This document shows, in pieces, positions 1-4,488 of a DNA stretch of 9,081 nt. This stretch comes from Gemmatimonadota bacterium. Its GTDB lineage: Bacteria > Gemmatimonadota > Gemmatimonadetes > Gemmatimonadales > Gemmatimonadaceae. The stretch's first letter is position 1, and each line of letters starts with the position of its first letter. A program made the position numbers and the translations under genes. Location of the stretch: contig JAOUHR010000050.1 in assembly GCA_029884515.1 (NCBI GenBank), positions 1-9,081 on the forward strand, in the 5' to 3' direction. The notes beneath the pieces were generated by a model. The model saw only the letters and a list, made by a program, of their open reading frames with translations, was not told where the DNA came from and made no database searches.

Positions 1-144
1 GGGCCCGCGGGCACGAGCGGAGAGTTCCTGCGCAACAAGCAGCAGTGGTACGACGCGGACGCCGGGGCCTCGACCGTGCGCGAGGTGGTGCAGGTGCTGG
101 AGGCCGCCGCCGCGGGCACCCCGCGCTGCTGGCAAGGGTCCTGA
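1..144 (+). CDS. C-terminal fragment of an unrecognised protein
   Basis: Frame 1 is open from the first base and stops at TGA 142-144, giving 47 residues with the start beyond the left edge. It reads [14 protein letters not shown] and then a short helix-like segment, [13 protein letters not shown]. Codons end mostly in G or C, as in the other genes here, which supports real coding. I do not recognise the family from so short a tail, and I assign no function. It ends 58 bp before infA on the same strand. No hairpin is obvious in that gap, so read-through into infA is possible. Confidence 0.6.
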   Translation, partial: GPAGTSGEFLRNKQQWYDADAGASTVREVVQVLEAAAAGTPRCWQGS

Positions 145-202
145 CCCCTGCCGTAACGCCCGACGCATCAATAGGTTTGAAGATTCACGTTCATCCGGAC
201 TT
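145..202 (+). promoter_or_regulatory. infA upstream leader, AT-richer patch
   Basis: This 58-bp gap lies between the upstream fragment and infA. Positions 169-190 are clearly richer in A and T than the rest of the window, as a promoter or leader would be. I cannot pick a convincing -35/-10 pair. A TTGAAG at 177-182 would put its -10 box on the infA start codon, so it does not work. No Shine-Dalgarno sequence is visible before the ATG. A promoter here is inferred from position and composition only. Confidence 0.25.
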
Positions 203-424
203 ATGGCGAAAGAAGAAGCGATCGAGCTCGAAGGGACCGTCTCCGAGGTGCTGCCCAGCGCCACGTTCCGCGTACTCCTCTCCAATGGGCACGACGTGCT
301 GGCCACGATGGCCGGCAAGATGCGGCGATTCCGCATCCGCGTGCTGCAGGGGGACCGCGTCACCGTCGAGGTGTCGCCCTACGACCTGAGCCGCGGCCGC
401 ATCACCTTCCGGCACAAGAACTGA
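203..424 (+). CDS. infA: Translation initiation factor IF-1
   Basis: The 73-residue product is a full-length IF-1, a single S1/OB-fold protein that binds the 30S A site during initiation and works with IF-2 and IF-3. Visible family hallmarks are the [11 protein letters not shown] start, the central [17 protein letters not shown] block, and the end [13 protein letters not shown]. The length matches the usual 72-73 residues. The ATG at 203 gives exactly the conserved N-terminus, so the start is secure although no Shine-Dalgarno sequence precedes it. It is flanked by an unrelated upstream fragment and by two hairpins downstream, so it is probably the last gene of its transcript. It does not sit in the ribosomal-protein/secY context common in many bacteria, at least on the downstream side. 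Confidence 0.97.
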   Translation: MAKEEAIELEGTVSEVLPSATFRVLLSNGHDVLATMAGKMRRFRIRVLQGDRVTVEVSPYDLSRGRITFRHKN

Positions 425-429
425 GCGCG

Positions 430-451
430 CCGGCGTCCGTCGGGACGCCGG
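430..451 (+). terminator. GC-rich hairpin after infA
   Basis: A perfect 9-bp inverted repeat, CCGGCGTCC at 430-438 and GGACGCCGG at 443-451, encloses a 4-nt loop. It begins 5 bp after the infA stop codon. No T tract follows, so alone it would be a poor intrinsic terminator. It may act with the second hairpin 18 bp downstream, or protect the mRNA 3' end. Confidence 0.5.
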
Positions 452-468
452 AGCCGGACCGTGCGCGC

Positions 469-512
469 GAGGGGCGCGATCCCTGACGGGATCGCGCCCC
501 TCTTCGTCTGTC
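469..512 (+). terminator. Intrinsic terminator of infA
   Basis: A perfect 15-bp stem pairs 469-483 with 488-502 around the loop TGAC. On the plus strand it is followed by TTCGTCTGTC, a modest T-rich tail. The opposite strand has no T-rich tail, so the orientation favours ending transcription from infA. Stem length and perfection make this the strongest hairpin in the window. Confidence 0.8.
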
Positions 513-529
513 ACCTCGCGCTTGTCCGG

Positions 530-556
530 GCGGCCGGCGGTATGCACCGCGGCCGC
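530..556 (-). terminator. Hairpin downstream of the small membrane protein gene
   Basis: Arms 530-541 and 546-556 pair over 11 bp with one bulged G and a 4-nt loop. It lies 7 bp past the end of the minus-strand small gene and between two convergent genes. Neither strand has a T run after it, so it is a weak intrinsic terminator at best and may be only a 3' structural element. Confidence 0.35.
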
Positions 557-563
557 AGCGCGC

Positions 564-731
564 TCAGTGGCTCGCGGCCTCGGCGGCAGCCGGCGCCTTG
601 TCGGGCTTCAGGTACGTCGCCTTGTGGATCGAATAGGCCGTGACGTTCGCGGCGATCGCCAGCACGATGATCACGGCGGCGAATCCCCAGCCGAGGCTGT
701 TCGGGTTCGGTTGTTCGGTGCTGCCTGCCAT
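564..731 (-). CDS. Small single-span membrane protein, function unknown
   Basis: This reading frame encodes 55 residues beginning MAGSTEQPNP. It has a polar N-terminus, one hydrophobic segment (about residues 14-35, rich in A, V, I and L), a short basic stretch (HKATYLKPDK) and an Ala-rich acidic end finishing EAASH. The predicted arrangement is one membrane helix with short tails. A strong Shine-Dalgarno sequence, AGGAAGGG at 744-737 on the minus strand, lies 5 nt before the ATG, which is the main support for a real gene. It is divergent from the hydrolase and followed by a hairpin. I do not recognise the family. Small single-span subunits of respiratory or transport complexes look like this, but nothing nearby points to a partner. 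Confidence 0.72.
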   Translation of the reverse strand: MAGSTEQPNPNSLGWGFAAVIIVLAIAANVTAYSIHKATYLKPDKAPAAAEAASH

Positions 732-736
732 CCGGT

Positions 737-745
737 CCCTTCCTC
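737..745 (-). promoter_or_regulatory. Shine-Dalgarno site of the 55-residue gene
   Basis: On the minus strand GAGGAAGGG precedes the ATG at 731 with 5 nt between. It is the clearest ribosome binding site in the first half of the window and decides the start of an otherwise easily missed gene. Confidence 0.65.
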
Positions 746-831
746 AAGTTCGGGTCGTGGGCCGAATGGTAACCGCCCGGGACCCGCGGCCGCCACTGGT
801 CCGAGCGGGGCCCGCGCCCTTGATTCCCTGG

Positions 832-1515
832 ATGACCGATCGCCCGGAGCCGCGCTCCGAGTTCTTCAAGGCCGGCCGCACGGCGCGCTGCCTCACCCTT
901 GGCCCCACCGATCCGGGCGCCGTGCGCGAGCTCTGGATCGTGCTGCACGGCTATGCACAGCTTGCCGAGGGGATCCTCGCCGGGCTCTCGGCTATCGACG
1001 ACGGCACGCGTCTGCTGGTGGCGCCGGAGGCGCTCTCGCGCTTCTACGACGCGCGCGGCGAGCGCTCGCGACACGCCGAGGCAGCGGTCGGCGCCTCGTG
1101 GATGACGCGGGAGGACCGCCTGCACGAGATCGAGGACCATGTCGCCTGGCTGCAGCAGGCGTACGAAGCGCAGGTCGCGCGGCTGCCGGACGCCGTCCCG
1201 GTGACGGTGCTGGGCTTCTCGCAGGGCGCCGCCGCGGCCTCCCGCTGGATCGCGAATGGTCGCGCGCGCGTCGCGCACCTGATCTGCTGGGGGGCATCGG
1301 TCGCGCCCGAACTCGACCTCTCCGGCGCGGGCACGCTCCGTCGCACGCGCTGTTCGATCGTGATCGGTGACCGCGACCAGTTCGTCACTGCGGCCCACAT
1401 CGCCACCGAGCGCGCGCGACTCGACGCGGCCAAGTTCCCGTACGCGTTCGTGGGGTTCCCTGGCGGGCACCGGCTCGATGATGCGACGCTGCGCCACCTC
1501 GCGGAGGGCGCGTGA
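832..1515 (+). CDS. Serine alpha/beta-hydrolase (phospholipase/carboxylesterase family)
   Basis: The 227-residue product has the alpha/beta-hydrolase signatures in order. These are the oxyanion-region HGY (39-41), the nucleophile elbow GFSQG with Ser130, an acid-bearing GDRDQF (Asp182 likely), and GGH with His213. Size and the GFSQG elbow match the phospholipase/carboxylesterase (YpfH/FSH-like) group, which hydrolyses small carboxylic or thioester substrates. The substrate cannot be told. There is no signal peptide, so it is probably cytoplasmic. I chose ATG 832. The open frame continues upstream, but into the opposite-strand small gene and its ribosome binding site. A TTG at 820 (four residues longer, with a GGGG 10 nt before it) is an alternative. 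It converges on the Hsp15 homologue with 44 bp between. Confidence 0.88.
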   Translation: MTDRPEPRSEFFKAGRTARCLTLGPTDPGAVRELWIVLHGYAQLAEGILAGLSAIDDGTRLLVAPEALSRFYDARGERSRHAEAAVGASWMTREDRLHEIEDHVAWLQQAYEAQVARLPDAVPVTVLGFSQGAAAASRWIANGRARVAHLICWGASVAPELDLSGAGTLRRTRCSIVIGDRDQFVTAAHIATERARLDAAKFPYAFVGFPGGHRLDDATLRHLAEGA

Positions 1516-1522
1516 CGCGCCG

Positions 1523-1552
1523 CCGTGCGGGCGCGGGTGTGTGCGCCCACGG
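1523..1552. terminator. Hairpin between convergent genes
   Basis: Arms GGGCGC (1529-1534) and GCGCCC (1543-1548) pair around an 8-nt loop. CCGT (1523-1526) and ACGG (1549-1552) extend the stem past a 2-nt bulge. It sits in the 44-bp gap between the hydrolase and the Hsp15 homologue, where a bidirectional terminator is expected. No T tract follows on either strand, so the evidence is position plus pairing. Confidence 0.4.
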
Positions 1553-1559
1553 TCGCCGC

Positions 1560-1970
1560 TCAGCGCTGGCGGAAGCGGTCGAGCTCGCGGCGATCGCGCT
1601 TGGTGGGGCGCCCCTTCTCAGGGTCGATGGCGGGTGCGGCGCGCGTGAGCTGCCAGCGCAGCTTCTCGCGCGCGGCACGCGAGGCCTCGCTCTCGGAATA
1701 GAGGCCGGCGGCGATGGTCGCGGGGCCGCGCCGCTCGGCGGTGCGCTCCACGCGGACGAGATGCTCATAGGGCCCGAGGCGGAGTCGCACCTCGTCTCCC
1801 GGGCGGATGAGCTTGGCGGGCTTCGCCCGCTCGCCGTTCACCTGCACCTTCCCGCCGTCCACCGCCTCGGCCGCGAGCGAGCGCGTCTTGAAGAAGCGCG
1901 CCGCCCAGAGCCACTTGTCCACCCGCACGGGGGTCGTACTGGGAGTCGGGTCTCCGTCGCCTCGAGGCAT
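1560..1970 (-). CDS. hslR: S4-domain RNA-binding protein, Hsp15 family
   Basis: The 136-residue product carries an N-terminal S4 domain. VRVDKWLWAARFFKTRS (about 15-31) is followed by AAEAVDGGKVQVNGERAKPA, the typical S4 helix-turn and loop, then IRPGDEVRLRLG. The basic C-terminal tail (about 98-136) is rich in Arg and Lys, including GRPTKRDRRELDRFRQR. Order, length (about 133 residues in E. coli) and the DKWLWAARFFKTR motif match heat-shock protein 15, which binds free 50S subunits carrying nascent peptidyl-tRNA. ATG 1970 places about 16 residues before the S4 domain. The frame is open further upstream but would run into the divergent lipoprotein gene. No Shine-Dalgarno sequence is visible. 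TACCTT at 1982-1977 (minus) lies 6 nt before the ATG. Confidence 0.92.
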   Translation of the reverse strand: MPRGDGDPTPSTTPVRVDKWLWAARFFKTRSLAAEAVDGGKVQVNGERAKPAKLIRPGDEVRLRLGPYEHLVRVERTAERRGPATIAAGLYSESEASRAAREKLRWQLTRAAPAIDPEKGRPTKRDRRELDRFRQR

Positions 1971-2000
1971 GGTTGGAAGGTAACGCGGCCGAGCGAGCGG

Positions 2001-2540
2001 GTGGCGACGGGCGCCACCGGCAGGGATGCACGGGTCGTGCTCCTCCTCTTCCTCTGGCTCGCCGCGGCCTGCACCAGCGGTGAGGAGCGGCGCGCGCAGG
2101 AGCAGACGGTCGCGCTCAAGGAGATCGCCGCCGCCGAGACGACCGCGACGCTCGCCGCGTCGCTCCCGTCGACGGGACTCTGGACGGAGGCGCACCTGCT
2201 CGACCGTCTGGTGCATGCGGGGGTCGCGCCCCGTGCCGTGCCCGACGCGCCGGCGGGGCCCAAGTGGATGCGCACCGAGCCGGTCGTCTTCCTGGCGGGC
2301 GGCGGCACGCTCTACGCCTGGATCTACCCGGACAGCGCGGCGCGCCGCGCCGTGACGGACGCGCTCGATCCGGAGACGGGCGCGCCGCCCGGAATGGTGA
2401 CCCCGTTCGACGCGCCGATGCGCTTCGTGACACAGAACAACCTCGCGGCGGTCATCACCGGCGGACTCGAACGCAACCAGGAGCGGGTCATGCTCGCGCT
2501 GCAGGCGGGACTGCCCGTGCGCCAGGCCCCGGCGCCGTGA
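2001..2540 (+). CDS. Predicted small lipoprotein, function unknown
   Basis: From GTG 2001 the frame gives 179 residues. A short basic N-terminus (GRDAR) precedes a hydrophobic run, VVLLLFLWL, and the lipobox L20-A-A-A-C24, so the mature protein should be lipid-anchored at Cys24. No aspartate follows the Cys (Cys-Thr-Ser-Gly), which in proteobacterial systems would favour outer-membrane sorting. After it come an Ala/Glu-rich helical stretch (27-55) and a mixed alpha/beta region with VVFLAGGGTLYAWIYPD and FVTQNNLAAVITG. I recognise no family. The GTG is the only reasonable start upstream of the signal sequence that does not overlap the divergent Hsp15 gene; its ribosome binding site is poor. 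Only 30 bp separate the two divergent starts. Confidence 0.72.
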   Translation: MATGATGRDARVVLLLFLWLAAACTSGEERRAQEQTVALKEIAAAETTATLAASLPSTGLWTEAHLLDRLVHAGVAPRAVPDAPAGPKWMRTEPVVFLAGGGTLYAWIYPDSAARRAVTDALDPETGAPPGMVTPFDAPMRFVTQNNLAAVITGGLERNQERVMLALQAGLPVRQAPAP

Positions 2541-2637
2541 GGGACTGGAACTCGCGACGCCTCGCGACGGTATTCATGGAGCGCGCCCGACGCCTCGACG
2601 CGCGCCCGTTCGCCAGTCCCCCCACGACCCCGGGCCC
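2541..2637 (+). promoter_or_regulatory. Structured intergenic leader with inverted and tandem repeats
   Basis: This 97-bp gap separates the lipoprotein gene from the LolA-like gene. GGGACTGGAAC (2541-2551) can pair with GTT plus CCAGTCCC (2608-2610 and 2613-2620), leaving a 2-nt bulge. Inside, CTCGCGACG occurs twice in tandem with a 10-bp period (2551-2569), and GCGCGC pairs can form an inner stem (2581-2605). It may end the upstream transcript or form the 5' leader of the downstream gene. There is no T tract for a standard intrinsic terminator. Confidence 0.35.
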
Positions 2638-3447
2638 GTGTTGACCACTCCCCGTATCCTGTCGCGCGCGCGCCGGCTCGCGCTCCCCTGCGCCGCGGCG
2701 CTCGTCACCGCGGCCGCCACCGCGGCTTTCGCCGCGACGGGCGCGGCGGCGCAATCGCTCCCCTCGCCGCAGGAACTCGCGGCGCGCCACGACTCGCTCA
2801 TCGGCGGGCGTGCGATGCTCGAGACGCACCAGAGCGTCCGGATGATCGGGTCGTTCGTCATCGCCGCCGCCGGCATCGAAGCGCCGCTCGAGATCCTCAA
2901 GGTGCGGCCGAACAAGTATCTCTTCCGCACGTCGCTCGGCCAGATGGGCGACATCCTCTCGGGCTTCGACGGCACCACCGCCTGGGCGATCCAGCCCGGG
3001 CAGACCCCGATGGTCCTGAGCGGCGACCAGGGGGCCCAGGTGGCCGAGCAGGCGGACTTCTTCGGCGACCTGCATGACTTCTCGAAGTTCACGAGCACCG
3101 AGACGGTGGAGCAGACCGAGTTCGAGGGCCGTCCGGTGTACAAGGTGAAGTTCGTCCGGAAGAACGGCACGGTGGTGCACGAGTTCTTCGACGTGGAGAC
3201 CGGGTTGAGCGCTGGCGGCACGACCACCATCGACACGCCGACGGGGTCGCTCGAGATGGTCACCGTACTTTCCGACTACAAGGAGTTCGGCGGGATGCGC
3301 TCGGCCACCCGCGTGGTGCAGCGCAATCCGCAGTTCGAGGTGGTGCTCTCGCTGGTGAGCATCGAGTACGACACGCTCGATTCGGCGGCCGTGGCGCTGC
3401 CCGAATCGGTGAAGGCGATGGTCAAGTCCCCGCCCAACAACCCCTGA
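2638..3447 (+). CDS. Exported LolA-like / outer-membrane lipoprotein-sorting-like protein
   Basis: The 269-residue product starts with a clear signal peptide. Basic residues RARR are followed by a long Ala-rich hydrophobic stretch and a signal peptidase I-type site near A-A-A38/Q39. The mature part has the pattern of a LolA/LolB-like periplasmic family common in Acidobacteria-type genomes. It runs ARHDSLIGGRAMLE, then IEAPLEILKVRPNKYLFRT, SGFDGTTAWAI, FFGDLHD, and a FFDVETGLSAG turn near residue 190. Such proteins have a half-barrel fold and are proposed to bind lipids or lipoproteins, but most are uncharacterised. I call the fold, not the cargo. The GTG at 2638 is followed directly by an alternative TTG at 2641; neither has a good ribosome binding site. 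The Spy-like gene starts 11 bp after its stop, so they likely form an operon. Confidence 0.78.
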   Translation: MLTTPRILSRARRLALPCAAALVTAAATAAFAATGAAAQSLPSPQELAARHDSLIGGRAMLETHQSVRMIGSFVIAAAGIEAPLEILKVRPNKYLFRTSLGQMGDILSGFDGTTAWAIQPGQTPMVLSGDQGAQVAEQADFFGDLHDFSKFTSTETVEQTEFEGRPVYKVKFVRKNGTVVHEFFDVETGLSAGGTTTIDTPTGSLEMVTVLSDYKEFGGMRSATRVVQRNPQFEVVLSLVSIEYDTLDSAAVALPESVKAMVKSPPNNP

Positions 3448-3458
3448 GAGGCCCACAG

Positions 3459-3950
3459 ATGTCCGATCGCATCACACGCACTGTCCGCCGTACCGCCCTC
3501 CTGCTCGCGCTCGCCGCGCCCGCGCTCGCGGCGCAGCAGTCCAAGCCGCCCGCTGCCGCGCACGAGCATGCCGCCGCACCCAAGCTCGACGCCGAACTCG
3601 CCGAGCACTTCAAGGGCATCCATCTCACCGACGCACAGGTGGCGCAGGTGACCGCCATCAAGGCGAAGCATCACGCCGAGATGGACAAGATCCACCAGGC
3701 GGCGAAGAGCGAGGACGATCCGGCGCTCAAGGCCGCGCTCCAGAAGCACATGGACGCCGCGCACGCCGAGTTCAAGGCGATGCTGACCCCCGAGCAGTAC
3801 ACGGCGTTCGAGGCGAACATGAAGGCGCGTCACGCCATGGAGGCGAAGGCGGGCGAAAAGCACGACGCGATGCACGACATGGGCGGGATGAAGCACGACG
3901 CCATGATGAAGGACAAGGCGAAGGCCCCGCCGGCCCCGAAGAAGCCGTAG
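3459..3950 (+). CDS. Exported Spy/LTxxQ-like protein with His/Met-rich tail
   Basis: The 163-residue protein has a signal peptide (basic N-terminus with RRTALLLALAAPALA, cleavage probably after A24). A charged helical region follows with two LTxxQ-type motifs, L56-TDAQ and L109-TPEQ. Two such motifs about 50 residues apart in a small helical periplasmic protein are the mark of the Spy/CpxP group, which act as periplasmic chaperones or stress sensors. The C-terminal 121-151 segment contains 7 Met and 4 His, with KHDAM occurring twice (134-138, 145-149), then a Lys/Pro/Ala tail. That suggests soft-metal binding such as copper, an inference only. A GAGAGG ribosome binding site (3446-3451) overlaps the upstream stop, 7 nt before the ATG, so translation is probably coupled to the LolA-like gene. 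Confidence 0.8.
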   Translation: MSDRITRTVRRTALLLALAAPALAAQQSKPPAAAHEHAAAPKLDAELAEHFKGIHLTDAQVAQVTAIKAKHHAEMDKIHQAAKSEDDPALKAALQKHMDAAHAEFKAMLTPEQYTAFEANMKARHAMEAKAGEKHDAMHDMGGMKHDAMMKDKAKAPPAPKKP

Positions 3951-3956
3951 GGCGCG

Positions 3957-4409
3957 CTACTCCTCGCCTTTCCAGCGGCGGTCCCGCTTTCGCGTGGACC
4001 GCCGCTTCTTCGTTTCGAGCCGCCGCGCCTTGGACGCGCGGGTGGGCTTCGTCGCGCGCCGCACCTTGGGGACGACGAGCGCCGCGCGCACCATACCGGC
4101 CAGGCGTTCCAGGGCGAGCTCGCGGTTGCGGCTCTGGCTCCGCGTGTCCGCCGCGACGACGCGCAGGGTCCCGCTCGAGTCGAGCCGGCTTGCGAGCCGG
4201 GCGGTGAGTCGCGCGCGATCGGTCGCGGAGAGCGCGGCGGAGTGCTCGACGTTCCACGTCACCTCGATCCGCGTGGAGGTCTTGTTGACGTGTTGCCCGC
4301 CGGGGCCTCCGGCGCGTGTGGCGCGGATCTCGAGTTCGGTGGCCGGGATGGCGACGCGCGCGTTCACGGCGAGTGCGCCGTCCGGGGTCCACAGCTCGGA
4401 GGTGTTCAT
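3957..4409 (-). CDS. arfB: Peptidyl-tRNA hydrolase ArfB (ribosome rescue factor)
   Basis: The 150-residue product belongs to the class I release-factor-like GGQ family without a codon-recognition domain. The motif GGPGGQHVNKTSTRIEV carries the catalytic G37-G38-Q39, which positions water to cleave peptidyl-tRNA. The LTARLASRLDSSGTLRV and SQSRNRELALERL blocks follow as in ArfB/YaeJ. The tail (about 117-147) is very rich in Arg and Lys. In ArfB such a tail enters the empty mRNA channel of ribosomes stalled without a stop codon. Length is close to that of E. coli ArfB (about 140). I chose ATG 4409, which leaves about 30 residues before GGQ; the frame is open upstream but would overlap the start of the divergent kinase gene. 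It ends 6 bp from the convergent Spy-like gene. Confidence 0.93.
   Translation of the reverse strand: MNTSELWTPDGALAVNARVAIPATELEIRATRAGGPGGQHVNKTSTRIEVTWNVEHSAALSATDRARLTARLASRLDSSGTLRVVAADTRSQSRNRELALERLAGMVRAALVVPKVRRATKPTRASKARRLETKKRRSTRKRDRRWKGEE
3974..4017 (+). terminator. Intrinsic terminator nested in the arfB 3' end
   Basis: An 11-bp perfect inverted repeat, AGCGGCGGTCC at 3974-3984 and GGACCGCCGCT at 3996-4006, encloses an 11-nt loop. On the plus strand it is followed by TCTTCGTTTCG. It begins 24 bp after the stop of the Spy-like gene and lies wholly inside the codons for the Arg-rich tail of ArfB on the other strand. The tail resembles that of the infA terminator (TCTTCGTCTG). 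The minus strand has no T run after the stem, so the orientation serves the plus-strand operon. Confidence 0.55.
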
Positions 4410-4422
4410 TGGTGACGGCGAG

Positions 4423-4470
4423 CGTTGCAGAATGCCACGACATTCGTCTCTTTCAAGTCGTTGCGGATTG
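4423..4470. repeat. Direct and inverted repeats in the arfB/kinase divergent region
   Basis: CGTTGCAGAATG (4423-4434) and CGTTGCGGATTG (4459-4470) match at 10 of 12 positions, 36 bp apart. Between them GAATG (4430-4434) and CATTC (4441-4445) form a short inverted repeat with 6-bp spacing. This lies in the only AT-richer divergent promoter region of the right half of the window, so these could be operator sites for either gene. No binding protein can be named. Confidence 0.3.
4429..4456 (-). promoter_or_regulatory. Candidate arfB promoter
   Basis: On the minus strand TTGAAA (4456-4451, five of six matches to TTGACA) is followed after 16 nt by CATTCT (4434-4429), a moderate -10 box. Transcription would start near 4422, giving a 5' leader of roughly 13 nt before the arfB ATG and explaining the absent Shine-Dalgarno sequence. 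This is pattern matching in a GC-rich genome, so it is tentative. Confidence 0.35.
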
Positions 4471-4477
4471 CAATAGC

Positions 4478-4483
4478 GGAGAG
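4478..4483 (+). promoter_or_regulatory. Shine-Dalgarno site deciding the TTG start of the kinase
   Basis: GGAGAG lies 5 nt before TTG 4489, and there is no in-frame ATG nearby. This site is the reason to accept the rare TTG start for the histidine kinase. Confidence 0.7.
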
Positions 4484-4488
4484 CGCGC

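Noticed and set aside
177..205. TTGAAG as a -35 box for infA
   Set aside because: Correct spacing would put the -10 box across the infA start codon, so the gene could not be translated from such a transcript.
640..831. Upstream extension of the hydrolase reading frame
   Set aside because: It would overlap the start, ribosome binding site and most of the N-terminal coding part of the divergent small gene, and the extra residues lie outside the hydrolase fold.
2568..2580. TATTCA as a -10 box for the LolA-like gene
   Set aside because: No acceptable -35 box lies 16-18 nt upstream, and a single weak hexamer in this gap is expected by chance.
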